In this document: piece by piece, positions 34,485-46,361 of the stretch
Position numbering within the stretch: position 1 is the stretch's first letter
How the letters are laid out: each line of letters starts with the position of its first letter
DNA from: Cercis canadensis
Lineage: Eukaryota; Streptophyta; Magnoliopsida; Fabales; Fabaceae
NCBI GenBank assembly: GCA_003255065.1
Contig: QAOA01003015.1
Location: 110,525-174,524, forward strand
DNA length: 64,000 bases
Direction: 5' to 3'
Notes under the pieces: model-generated
What the model saw: only the letters and a program-made list of their open reading frames with translations
Database searches by the model: none
Told to the model about the DNA's origin: nothing
Position numbers and translations under genes: made by a program

Positions 34485-37082
34485 GTCAAAATCTGCAATT
34501 TTACTTTCTAATTGCTGAACTGTAATTTACTAGTACTAGTATTCTTAATAATGTAAATGTATTGGGCTTTTTTTCCCTCAATCTTTTCCACTCTCAGCAG
34601 CAATTGAAGATGAAGATTGGCTGTAAATGAATCTCCAACACCACCCATTCTTCTATTTCCTTCAAAATCACCTACCTTGGATGTAAATTGAAGCTTCAGA
34701 ATGCACATATGGAGAAACCAATGTTTTAAAAACCGGACTGGTGAGCGAACCGGTGTGGCAAAAAATGACTGGTCAGACTGGTTGGACCAAACGGTCGAAC
34801 CGGTCACACTAAAAACATGTTTTTAAAATTTTATAATATAAGTACAATATAACATATTGCTCATAAAATAACAAAAAATGACTACAAAACAAAGAAAGTA
34901 TTTAAAACTTGCTCAAACTAATTCACAAAGAATTAAACATTTAACATAATCATAACTTTTAGTCAAACACAAGTCTCAAACTCAATTCAAATACAACCAT
35001 AATCTCAAACTCAAAGTCTCAAAATAAAATACATAGCACAAACTTAATTCAAATAACAAATGACATTTTAAATAGATAAAATAGTACTACTGGCTACTTG
35101 ATACAATAGCCCTTCAGTCTGCTTCTTTTAACAGAAGAAACAGGTTCAGAGAAGTGACAAACTATGAAACTCGTTAATGTAGTTATTGGCTAAAGCTTCA
35201 TCTGCATCAGCATGCAGAGAAGTTAAATTGAAGAACTTGTGTTAAAAGTATTCTCTATGCTCATTTTTATCTGATCAAGTTATAGAATAATTGGAGTTTT
35301 TAACTATTCCACCCATCAGAACCCACATATGCTTGCCTTCATGATCACTTATCTTCCACCATAATTGCACATGTTGAGGTATAACAAGTAATTGAGGGCC
35401 ACATTTATGCGTGTGACTCAGGGTACTAGATACATTTCATCAATAGAAAAAAGAATGGTGATGAAAATTCATTAATTTGGTATTGAATGCTCAAGATAGA
35501 TGCTAAGGATATGACCAGATAGAAAAGTGATATCCAGTAAGCAATCACTTACCAGGCTAGCAATTTTGAAGTAGTCAAACTTCACAACCACCCTTTTTGA
35601 GTTTCAAGGCACTAAATTGGCAGTGGCCTGCAGCAATAGTTGGCAAGCTTTTAGGCCACAAAGCATGGTGAATTTATCAAGCAATCAAAAATATTTGATA
35701 CAAATGAAGTTAGGCAGAGTAAACTACTTGCAAACCAAATATTCAACTACAATGAGTACCTGGTTGTAGAAGGGCTAAGTTTCTATATTTTGAGCTCTCA
35801 AAGTATCCACATTAATTGCTTGATAGATTTTTCCATTTGATCTCAAGAACGTTGGTCTCTACCGTTTGTCACAACATACCCGAAGGTCGCTACGACGCGC
35901 ATGGCGAACTTAAAGAAAAAGATTAGTTTTCGAAAGAAAAATTGGAGTTGCCACCAATTGTATTAAAAATCGGGGAACAATTGGAAAACTCATTTTATTT
36001 CCAAAACTTGGTTTATGAACCAGAGAGGGTTCGGGAGTCTAATTGTGTGTAGGGAAGGTGTTAGGCACCCTACAACACCCGTCTAAAAGACGGTTACCTA
36101 AAATTAATTGTGCAAATTAAGTCATGGTCAAATTGTATTTATTTTATCCCTAAATGAAAACAAAAGAAAAATGATTGATTATTTAAATCTGGACTTGATT
36201 CGTCACCCTCGAATGCCTACGTACCATAATTAAAGATCAAAGTCCACGTAGTTCGTAAAACGGTTCAAAAGCTTAAAGGAAAATTTCATTTTTGAAAACC
36301 AAATTCAAAACAAATGTTCATTTCATTTTTTTTTTCATTGTTATTTTTTCTTTGCTTTAATCATAAAAATAAACTAAATAAATAAGCATGCAACCAATAT
36401 AAATTGTGAATAATTGTAAATATGCTATGCATGAATCTAATCGTGTCCTAAATCCTTCCACTTTGTTCCCACGCCTCTCAGTTCCCAAAGTGGTGCTTAT
36501 CCTTGCCTCGGGCGAATAGGAAAGCCAACCTTATGGGGCTAAGTCACCACTACCCCTCCCTTGATAAGTAAGGGGCCTATGGATGAGCTACGAACAGATA
36601 TATATTATATGAATGCACATGCATGAATTAATAATTTATTACATGTCTCGATACAATCTTGGAGTGGGGGAGTAATAATAATAAAAAGTAACAAAATTTA
36701 GCTTCACGCTTGTAACTCGATCTCCTCAGGCCAGCTTCCTTAATCACCTTCTCCTCTCATGCTCATAAAAAGTCATTAGCTAAAGGGCAAAGAATAAAGG
36801 AAAAGAGGTAAGCCAACCCGAATCCTAGAATGATAATTTTCACTCAAAGAGAAACAAATACGCAAACATGTTTAAAATATACTCCCACAAAATAAATAAA
36901 ACGGCTTGTATCAATTTCCATTTCAAATAAAGCATTAAAGTAAACTAAACAAAGCATGCAAAGAAAAAGAAAAAAATGAAGAAGGGTAACGGGCCGGCCA
37001 AAACTTGCTCAAGAGTGCAAAAAATAAAATAACAGAGAAAAGATCCCAACATGGTCACAAGGTTACGCCTAAACATGGCAAA

Positions 37083-37640
37083 CTTTGAATGAAAACTAGA
37101 AACACATGCCGAGGGATTTACCCCTAAAATTTTTACACAATAAAGGCCAATGTGTCCTAGTTCCAATAAGATAAATGGCAATTAATTTCAAGCTCCGTAA
37201 CTCCAAAAGAAAATAAAACACTAAGTGCTGTCAGAGAAGATCAACAGGCCTGGCAATGTAGAAAAATGACCAACTTTAAATTCGAACTGAGAACAGAGGA
37301 GACATGCAAAAAATCTAAAAATTACATACATTGAAGACACATATCTTATGGTTCTAATGGGACAGAAGGTGCTAAATTCCAAGCTCTATAGCTCCAGAAA
37401 TAATTAAAAGACTACATGTTGCCAGAGAATATCAACATGCTTGATAATGCAGAAAAATGTCCAACTTTAAATTTGAACTGGAAACAGGGGAGACATGAAA
37501 AAAATATAAAAATTAAAAACTTTGAAGACACATATCTTATGGTTCTAATGAGATAAACAATGCTCAAATCTGAGCTCTATAGCTCCAAAAATAAATTGAA
37601 CACTGAGTGCTGCCAGACAGAAAACTGACAGCAGCAAAAA
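37083..37640. repeat. Tandem repeat, about 191-bp unit, about 3 diverged copies
   Basis: Landmarks recur every 191 bp: CAACTTTAAATT at 37271 and 37462; a CTC(C/T)(G/A)TA(A/G)CTCC motif at 37193, 37384 and 37575; CACATATCTTATGGTTCTAA in two of the units. It lies within the Ogre-like LTR. Confidence 0.8.
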
Positions 37641-38570
37641 TGACATGCAAGCATTCTTTTCCATGCTAAAATCATGACAAATCAACTTTAAAACCATTCC
37701 ACAATAAGGCAAGAAACCAAATTCCAGTAAAAAACATCTCAACACAAGGCATCAAAGATAACTAATTTGAGTACCAAATGGCCTATAGATCAATCAAAAG
37801 AACAACAACTTAACCAAAATCCCAGCAGCAATAGAAACATGGTAGGACAACAGTGAAAATACACCAAAACAATACTTCAAAAAAAAAAAAAAAAACAAAA
37901 AAAANCAACACTCAAAATTCTATAAAAAGAACATGATAAACATCTTAGAATTGATCTCTAAAACAGGCCCTTAAACAATACCACAACAATACCCAAAGCT
38001 GCCATCAAACAAGCATCAAAATAACATGAAAAAATAACAACTCCCACCCCAAAAATAATAATAACAGCCAGCTCAAAATATACCATAAACAGCCTCCAAT
38101 TGGGCATTAAAACAACAAATCGAAAGAACCCAAACAAGCCACCATTTAGACCCAAAACAGCCACAAAATAGCCACCATGAAACAACTTGCATACACTCAA
38201 ATTGTTTTTTGTAACTTGATAAAGATAAAGCCCAAATTCCGTTCTTGAATCAGGATCAATTCATGATATAAATTTGAATAAAGAAAACCCAAACAACACC
38301 ACAAAAATTGATTGAATATAATGTGGCATGAGTATAACATAGAATATGGCCCCAAAGCTCTGTAATAGCAAGCATTATAAACCAACTAGCACCATAAAAA
38401 TAGTCCTAAGTGAATGTAAATAATCTCCAAGCCATCTCCTAAATTACACTTAGCAATTCTAAATTTCAATATTTATAAAAGCATAATATGGCAAAAATGA
38501 GACATGGACAAACAGACCAAAGTGCAGAAAAATTAAAAATGACTAGCCTAAAACAGAAATTACATACAGC

Positions 38571-39449
38571 TAGGGGTGTTCATAACCCGGCTAACCCATA
38601 GAAACCCGACCAAACCCAACCAAATTGATGCCAATCTAACAGTTCTAGATGAAAGGCGGACGAAATCAGATGGCTGAGATTTGAGATTTCAGCTTGGACC
38701 GGTCAGTTCAGTTTTCGCTCAAAAAAACTAACTAAAACCGAATCCAACCGGTACTTTCTCTCTCTCTCATCAAGTCTTTCCCACTTCCCAATGGATGAAC
38801 ATCTCTCTCTTTCCGTCCTTTCAATTTTTGAAAAACTATTCTTTGACTTTTCAACTCTTTCTTCTCCCTCTTGTTAGTCTTTTCCTATGCTCTTTCAATT
38901 TCAATTGTCTTTCTTCACTCTTTCCCCGTCCTTTCAGTTTGGGCTCATCTCCTCTCCTCTCCTCTCCCTCTCTTGAGTTTTTGATTTTTGTTACTCTCTC
39001 TCTCTCTCTCTCTCATCTCCATCAGAAGATTCACAACAAATAAATAGAAGCCAAGCCTAGGTCTCCTCTCAGTCACTATCCCTCACCGCCACCTAAGGTC
39101 TCCTCCTTTTTTCTCATTGTTTTATGTTCTCTCTATCTCTCTATCTCTCTGTCTCATCGTTTCCTATTATGCAACTTGGTTCTACTATTGTTTCACGTTT
39201 CCCTTTCTGACCCCTCTTCAAACTTTGCTTGTTCATGGTATTTTTTGAAACCCATAATCACTTCAAAGTTCATGAAACAAGAAAAAAAAATCCTAAACTG
39301 AGTCAACCTGCCCGAGCCAACTGAAACTGAATCCATCAGTTTCGTTAATGAGGTGGTCGGTGATGGGTTAGGAAAATTCCCACCCGAGGTGGTCAGTCAG
39401 TTAGCAAAAGTGCTACAATCCGACCGTACCCGACCGACTTACACCCCTA
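38571..39449. mobile_element. Non-autonomous hAT element, 8-bp TSD CATACAGC
   Basis: Terminal repeats TAGGGGTGT and ACACCCCTA with CATACAGC at 38563-38570 and 39450-39457. Clusters of AACCCG, CCGACC and CCGGT motifs lie near both ends. 879 bp with a CT-rich interior and no transposase. It is inserted in the Ogre-like LTR, which is inserted in the larger hAT. Confidence 0.88.
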
Positions 39450-40537
39450 CATACAGCCAACCATTACAAACAAAACATAGAAATAGGGCTAGAACTTTGA
39501 ACAAAAATGCAGCATAGAGCACCCCCAAAAACTACATACAAACAGTTTTTGAAGAAAATAAGTATGCACCGAGGATTTACATTGAAATTTCAGAAGCATA
39601 TTAGTGTGAATTCACATTTGAAAATACATTCAACCATCTCCCAGGAGTTCATACTACCATGTATTACAAGGGATAGCAACATGCTTAATAATCACAAAAT
39701 ATAAAAGCAAAATGCTACACCCAAATCAACAAACAAATACCACAAAGAGCAGGACCAGCAGGGATTCACCTTTACCAACTTTGAACAATTAAAATGGATC
39801 TCAATAGAGCATTGCAAGTTGAACCCATTGAAGCAAGTTTACCCAAATAAAAGAGAGAAATAAAATCTACATACGTAAACTTCAACAATACGAACAATGC
39901 ATAACCAGCTAACAGAATCACCAAATCAAATTAGAATGATCACATAGAGTAAGAACTATACAGAATTCATACCTTTGATGATAAATTCGTTGCTATCTCT
40001 TTGCTTTTACTGCAATTGATTACTTCTTTCTTCCTTCTTAGCACCCTCTTTTTATGCTCTTCACCTATTAGGACTCTCTATTGCAACTCACTCTTTCTCA
40101 CTCAATCGTAGCCCCTTTTTGCTCTGCAACTTCCTTTTCTTTCTTGCTGCATTTTTTCTCTGCTCTATATCTCTATTAGGCGGGTCTCTTCCTTTCTCTG
40201 CCGATCGAATGGATTCCTTTTTTTTATCCTCTCTCCCTTCTCCCTTTGCTATTTCGGTTTCTATCTTCCTTTCCATGTGTTTCTAGTCCCTTCTATTTTT
40301 TCTTCCCTTTCACGTGCACTCCCTCTCCCTTTTAGATTTTTTTTCCTTTTGCTTTCCACTTTTTCCCTCTAACTGCCGCATCTCCTTTCATTTTCTTTTG
40401 CTCTCTCCTTTGCACACACAAAGCACATGGGATCTAGGGCAGCACACAAATTTGACTCTTCCAAAAATACCCTTATGGGTTAAAATACTAAAAAGCCCTC
40501 TCTAATTCTCTTTGATATAAATGTATGAAAATAAAAN

Positions 40538-40627
40538 CCTCCCCCTCCGACCAAAACTCCAATTCCATGCACGACCAAACCTCGCTTTACTTCCCTTGTA
40601 GAACCTAGAAAAGTTTCTTCCTTAGTT
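40538..40627. repeat. 90-bp exact copy of 34060-34149 abutting N
   Basis: It starts directly after the N at 40537 and is identical to the leader-like region of the MFDR fragment 6.5 kb upstream, then turns into the LTR end. It is out of place here, which suggests a chimeric contig or misplaced join. Confidence 0.8.
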
Positions 40628-41920
40628 TTCCCGGACAAAAATTGGTGTCTACATCATTATCAATACAACAATAATTAATTCTCACGTTATTAAATTTAAG
40701 AATGATGTCACAGAAAGAAGGAAATAAAATTAAAGAATAGGTTCCATGTAACTCTTCTTGAAACATAGCCTCAATTTCAAGCTTAAACATGAAACAAACC
40801 GATCTAATTAAATCAATGAATTGTAGAGCTCAAATGTAATAAGAAACCAAGTATCAGTGTAAGGAAATGCAGAAAATCACAATTGCAATGTGCTGCAACC
40901 GCCATTTTTTTTTAATAGAAACCAATAACAATTCAATGATTGAAGGAATAATTAGCGAAAAGAAAAAAGTAACCAAACACACCAGGGTTTGCAGAATCAA
41001 TTGAGACGTTGTGTATAAGAGCTCCCATTTTCCATTCAGCAAATCAAACTTCGAAGATCCTAAAATAAGGTTGAACATTGGTGTCCTTTTACCATTTAAG
41101 ACAATTTCTAATGCCAAAAAGGCTATTCCACATATAAAATTGCAGTCATAAAGATTAATTTGCAGCTTTAGCAAAAGAAGGAAAAAAAACAATAATATAT
41201 TGTTGCCACGTTGAAGCTCCAACAAGCTTGCACACATGGCTTTATGTTTTTGCGACATTTGCACATTTATGTTAGTTTCTGAAACTGATGAGAAATTTTT
41301 TGAATGGGATCGGATCTAAAAATCAAAGGAGAATTAATAAAACCTTATCCTTTTAAAAATATTATTTATCTCAAATTATGAGAGGAACAAAATTTGTACA
41401 GCATTCTTCTTGAATCTTTTAAGGAAATAGAATCCCAAACCACTATGGTCCAGGTTGTCTAACAAATTCCACAACAAACGAGCCACAAATCAAACTATCC
41501 TAAAAGCATGCAAAGGAAAAGTAAAAAATCTCATCGGTGCTAGAAATAGGAGAACACAAGTGTGTCCGCCAGTGTTGATGGGTCTTTGCCGAAGGTTGAA
41601 TGGAGGGAGATTAGGGCTGAGAGTGGAGAAGGAATGGGGGAAAACTGAAAAGAGAAGAAGATAATGGAGAAGCTCGCACTGTGTGAGCTGAAATTGGGAA
41701 TGAAGATCCCTTAGCAAATGACACCGTTTTGGAGGCTTTTTTTTTTTTTCAAAAAATAAAATCTTTGAACTGTTTGGTTATTGCAAACCGGTACCAGTTC
41801 TCACCGGTTTGACTGCCCAAACGGTTTACTCCTCCTAGCCAAACTAGTATCCTAACCGGGCACTGATCTGACCAGTTGGACTGCTCGGTTCAATTTGGTT
41901 TTTAAAACACTGGGAGAAAC

Positions 41921-42250
41921 ACACCCTCCCAGAGCTGCCTCTTATGAATGGCTAAGGGATCGGAGAGGAAAAGGAATTGTTTTTTTTTTTGTGTTTTCAA
42001 AACCTAAAACTACATCGTTTGGGTATTACTTATAAGCGATATGGCATTTAATGTTGTCATGTCACTTTTAGTTGGCTACATCATCCATTTCGTTAGTGGA
42101 CTTAGCGGTAGATGGATAAAAGGATCACATTGAAGCAAAATTGTTAATTGAGGTACTAAATTAATTTGACTTTGCACTGAGGGACCATGTTGATAGCGTC
42201 CAAATAAGTGAGGGACCAAAATAAAATTTTAGTAATCTTATAACACTCCT
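41921..42250. other. Non-coding, decayed repeat-like sequence
   Basis: Continues the sequence interrupted by the hAT element. It includes wording such as TGAGGGACCAAAATAAAATTT, often seen at ends of plant Mutator-like relics, but I could not find a matching opposite end. Confidence 0.35.
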
Positions 42251-42253
42251 TTA

Positions 42254-42455
42254 GGTTGTGTTTGGTACAAGGAATGAAAATTTTATTCCCACCTTCTCAG
42301 GTGGGAAAGTTCTATTCTCAGTGCAAATTTCCTTTATAGGTATCTTTTATGCTTGAGAATGATTTTTTTATCTCTTGTACCAAATATAAAAAGCCTTTTA
42401 TTTTCATACTCATTTTCCCAAGAATATTAAAACTTTCTTGATACCAAACATCATC
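42254..42455. mobile_element. Short Tourist-like MITE, TSD TTA
   Basis: Ends GGTTGTGTTTGGTA(C)AAG and (reverse complement) GATGATGTTTGGTATCAAG, flanked by TTA at 42251-42253 and 42456-42458. 202 bp, AT-rich, no ORF. It carries a small internal palindrome around CCCACCTTCTCAGGTGGG. Confidence 0.72.
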
Positions 42456-42458
42456 TTA

Positions 42459-43256
42459 TAGGTGAGTTGCTTAGCAACCTTTTTTCTAGGATTTGTTTGT
42501 GTCGAGGAAAAAGAAAAATTTTATAGAAAAGTTTTCTACAAAAAAATTTTTCTATTCCAAAATTTTCTTTTGTTTGTTTTGATGAAAAAGAAAATTTTAC
42601 ATTGATTCTCAATATCACTAAGACAACAAAAATTGAAGATTATCTCAATTTAATTTACATCACCAAGTAATTATAATTAATATGGCAATGTATGAGCGAT
42701 ACCTTGCTGAAAAGAATAATTAAAAGAACTTAATTATGCCAAGATTTAACACTGATGAGTCTTTTCCCATAAAACAACTTATTAAACAAAAGAGAGAGAG
42801 AGAGAGTAAACCATACATGTTGTGATAAGGAGTATTATTTACAACATGAATCAAATCAAAGGAGAAAAGAAATTTGATGACAAACAGTGGTGAATACAAT
42901 ATCAACTACAAAGACTGATCAAACGTGCCCACCCTGATAATGCCTAGCCACATATTGAACAGATGTGAGCAACAAATCCAAGGTGTAAACTGTAATGTCC
43001 AACTATAGCAACAAGAATCACAATATTTCTTTTCCTTATACCACAAACACCCACCCTTATCTCCCAGAAAGAAAAATAAACAACACCTGTAAACTGTTAA
43101 ACCACATTATCCCTTGAAGAACGCCTCACTTCTATGTGAAATGATAGATTCCAATTTTGCTTCATCCTTGTAGTACCCATGAGAATGGTGGAACACTATT
43201 CCTATTGGCAAACTACAAAGTTCCCTACATAACTAAAATGGGTTTTAGGTTTGGAA
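42459..43256. other. Non-coding spacer
   Basis: AT-rich, with a GA microsatellite near 42790. I looked here for 3' exons of the ANKRD13-like gene on the minus strand and saw none that I recognise. Confidence 0.4.
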
Positions 43257-43261
43257 CTTAC

Positions 43262-43511
43262 TCTGCAGCAGATGAACTGGAATATTTTCTATCCTACTAC
43301 TAGAACCATCAGCAAATGAACTGGGGCATTGATAAGGAGCCTTTATCCACTGAAACCAAGAAGAATTTGAGAAATGTGTCACTGCATGGCTCTCTTGGTC
43401 TACAGCAGAAGGACTTGTAGTGGGTGTAAAAAATTCATCTAATGGTTGTAGTTCTTCAAACTTTGTAAAAGGATCCAATACTCTAATAGTTGGAACCACA
43501 GGGATGGCAAC
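43262..43511 (-). pseudogene. Lone exon of an ANKRD13-like (GPCR-chaperone domain) ankyrin protein
   Basis: On the minus strand an acceptor (TTGCATCCAG) precedes about 83 codons: VAIPVVPTIRVLDPFTKFEE, a PLDEFFTPTTSPS stretch, then SSWFQWIKAPYQCPSS and RIENI, ending at a good donor (GTAAGT, 43257-43261). Plant ankyrin-repeat proteins of the ANKRD13 type have this wording near the C-terminus, in the GPCR-chaperone domain (IPVVPTIRVLVTFTKFEEL...PSSWFQWIKAP). Splice sites and frame are intact, but neither neighbouring exons nor a stop-bearing last exon was found within about 600 bp on either side, and an LTR starts at 44119. It may be an orphan duplicated exon, or part of a gene whose other exons lie beyond the large insertions. 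The call rests on motif recognition. Confidence 0.6.
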
Positions 43512-43514
43512 CTG

Positions 43515-44113
43515 GATGCAAAGATGATGAAAGGGGTTTACAATCTTATATATTTATAGAAAAAGAAATCATTTAAGATAATAGCAATAGCAACTAAAAA
43601 CAAACCATCCCGCAAAACTCAAGCATGTTAGATTCCAAGATTGGTTTAGTACAACTTATTCTAGGTGTTTCTAGTACAACAAGAAACTCTTGACATTGAA
43701 TTTCAACACTTATTATGGGAGAGTAATGTTATTTGCCCCAACAGATTTTAACGAATTTTGATAATGAATCAATGTGCATCTGAACAAAATCAGCATAATT
43801 CAAATTTCATTTCAAAATCACCTTATCCAAATAAGAAGAATTTGAATTGCACTCCAAAACCACTGCTTCAGTCAACATGCCTCACTTGCAACCTATTTTA
43901 TTATTTAAATTCATTAAAATTTTGTGGGGCCAGGTAACACTACTCATTATGACTACTGAGAGTCCGAAGCATAATATGTGGAAGATAGAACATAGAAAAT
44001 AAGACTTTCAATTATGCAAAACTAAAATAGAGAGAAACTTACCTAGAGAATGAGTCATCTTCAACTTTATTGTTTCCAATAGTATCATATACCTTCACAA
44101 TCATAAGAGTTCA
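43515..44113. other. Non-coding spacer
   Basis: No recognisable exon, repeat or RNA gene. It ends at CGTAT, the presumed target 5-mer of the LTR at 44119. Confidence 0.4.
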
Positions 44114-44118
44114 CGTAT

Positions 44119-45597
44119 TGATGTTTGTAAAGTATCCAATTAAATCAATACTACAATCACTCTAGGCAAGTGTACCTATCATTTTGTAGAATAGCTCAAT
44201 TGAGTACGAATATCGTTCTTACGAGGAGTACAGCTATTAGTATTAATCCTTTTTCTATTATCGAATCTCAGATTTATGGCTAAATTGATGAACTACTTAA
44301 TTAAACTAATAAAAGCAAGAAACGAAAACAATAGCAATGAACTCTAAAGGGTTATCATTAGATAGGCAGACCTAGATAAGAATCCCCCTAGAATCTAGCT
44401 TTGCACTTTCGACTTTAACTCAATGATCACCAATTCTTTACTTAGACTGATGGAAATTCCTGGATTATGTCCTATTCTTTCTGAAGCAATATGACAACTA
44501 TTCCTAGTTTGATTGATTGAAATCTCTTCCTAATCAACACCCCTAGGAATGCATTAGTTTACGTTATGTGAATTCCCTAAATTAAGTTAACCCTAACCAA
44601 AAAACTTATGTGATCATATCTCTAGGATTCCATGCAAATCCTATTGTCTATAAGTGATCTTGTTCAATTTATGATTTCTCAATCTATAAGCTGAAATATG
44701 ATATTGAATTAATGGCATGCTTTATTAATTCAATAGCAAGTAATAATCATAAACAATTCTAAGAAAGGAAAGATGTAATTCTTTATTGAATTAAAGGAAG
44801 AAGAGTACAAATTCGACTCTAGGGTTCATCCTATCTAGACCTTTACAATTTAGTTCATAATGACAAAAACTGTATCAAAAGAATACATAGAAGAAATGAT
44901 AGAATCAGAAAAACTCATTCTCATGAATTCCTTCAAAGGTTCAGTCTTCTATCTTGTTCTTCTCCTAGCCTTCAAAGTCTAATTGGCGTCCTTGTTTTTT
45001 ATGTCAAAAGATGTCTATGTCCTCCCCCTTTAAGGTTCATATATATACTATTCAGAATTTAGGGGTTTAGCCTTTAATAGCTCAAACACGGCCTAGACAC
45101 AGACCGTGTTCACTTATGGGACTGGGCGTGTCACTTAAATTGACTTTCTCGACTGCAAACACGGCCTCATACATGGCCATGTCTTTTCTGCTTCAAGTCG
45201 TGTTCATCTCAACATGGCTCGTGCTTCTTTGGCTAAGGGCGTGTTCAACTTAAAGTTGTTTCTGGCTGACTAACACGATGTCCAACACGGGTGTGTTCTT
45301 CACAATCATGGTTGTGTTCTTCAGTAAGCTTGAGCAAGGACTTCTAGAAGCTTGACACGAGCACACACATGGTCGTGTGTAGAGTTGTGTCTTTTGTTTG
45401 AACTTCATATTCTATTGATTCCTATGCATTTTGCTCCATAAATTCCCCATAATCATCATTTTTGCTTGAACAATAAGAATAATACCTGCTAACACAAATA
45501 CAGGGATTTATATATCATATTTAAACAAATTCACTCAAATGTAGGTAAGAATGCAATGACAAAGCATGAAACTTATAGTCAGAATAAGCAAATATAA
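44119..45597 (-). repeat. 3' LTR of a second gypsy element
   Basis: About 1479 bp, inverted homologue of the solo LTR at 31342-32853. On the minus strand it starts TTATATTTGC (a mutated TG terminus) after a polypurine tract and ends AAACATCA. The presence of the tract shows that it is the 3' LTR of an element whose internal part extends rightward. It carries many short CACG/CGTG-rich motifs. Confidence 0.82.
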
Positions 45598-46356
45598 AAT
45601 CCCCCTACACTTGAGCATTTGCTTGTCCTCAAGCAATTTAAATCAGAACAAATCTCTCGATAAGCTCTATCCCTGGGAAAGTGATTCAATTGAAATAAGT
45701 TATGCTAGGTACTTTACCCTAGATAGCTACACTATTCAGTTCCTATACTTAGATCATGAACTCAATCATTGAACCACATATTAGCCATAGCTCACCCCTC
45801 AATTTCTGATAGAATTACCCTATGCTATTACTATGTCCTCAACATGACAGATTTTTTCTTTCTTTTTCTGCTAAGAACCCCAGTGTGCTTATTACTTTTC
45901 TTGCATAGTTCGGGGTCTTAGGATGTGGTATCCGGTCGTTGCCTGCGACTCACATTCAACTAGTTATGCTTTATTGCCATGCCCATACCTTTCTCCAGTT
46001 TCAGGCACATAAGGTAGAGGAGCAATGCCCCATTATGCGCATATCAACTACTCAACTTATTCAAATTGTCATAATTTTTTTTTCAAGCACAGGGTATTCA
46101 AATAAGATACTTAAGGCTAACTAGAACAAGGTTGTATTTCAACATTCCAGGTCCACTGAATCCAAGTAGTTACCTCATAATGCAGCTAACTAAAGGTAAT
46201 GTATTAAGCAAAGATTATTAAACCAACGAACAACATATACCCAGAGATATTATCTTAAGAGCAAAATGTTCCACTTTAAAATACTCATACTCAGGATCTT
46301 ACAAACTTTATCAAGTTAAAGCAGTTAAAGCACAGGCCAAATCAAGTTAAAGTAGT
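45598..46356 (-). mobile_element. 3' internal non-coding part of the second gypsy element
   Basis: On the minus strand GAGGACAAGCAAATGCTCAA leads to GTGTAGGGGG, the polypurine tract, at about 45600. The rest is non-coding. The element is interrupted after 46361 by the Athila-like element and resumes at 62119. Confidence 0.7.
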
Positions 46357-46361
46357 TAAAG

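Larger units (their letters stand above)
35867..40653. repeat. Long Ogre/Tat-like gypsy LTR (probably solo), with gaps
   Basis: It starts TGTCACAACATACCCGAAGG and ends AATTGGTGTCTACA (TGT...ACA termini). The left part has wording known from Tat/Ogre-type LTRs: GAGTTGCCACCAATT, AGAGGGTTCGGGAGTC and GGGAAGGTGTTAGGCACCCT. No gag, pol, primer site or second LTR was found, so I read it as one very long LTR. The flanking 5-mers (CCGTT, TCATT) do not match. Ns at 37905 and 40537, and a misplaced 90-bp repeat next to the second, make the right end uncertain. Confidence 0.6.
34719..41912. mobile_element. hAT-superfamily element, 8-bp TSD GGAGAAAC, with nested elements
   Basis: The ends CAATGTTTTAAAAACC and (reverse complement of the right end) CAGTGTTTTAAAAACC match at 15 of 16. 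Identical 8-bp GGAGAAAC copies flank it at 34711-34718 and 41913-41920. Both ends carry several ACCGGT-type subterminal motifs, a hAT feature. No transposase frame is visible in either flank of the inner insertion, so the element is non-autonomous. It is 7.2 kb in total, of which about 4.8 kb is an inserted gypsy LTR. Confidence 0.88.

Noticed and set aside
37945-38385. Chained hydrophobic minus-strand ORFs resembling membrane proteins
   Set aside because: The hydrophobicity comes from reading AT-rich LTR sequence in antisense; there are no starts, motifs or conservation to support it.
35867-40653. A complete two-LTR retrotransposon
   Set aside because: No second LTR, primer site, gag or pol was seen; a single very long LTR fits better, though the two Ns leave doubt.
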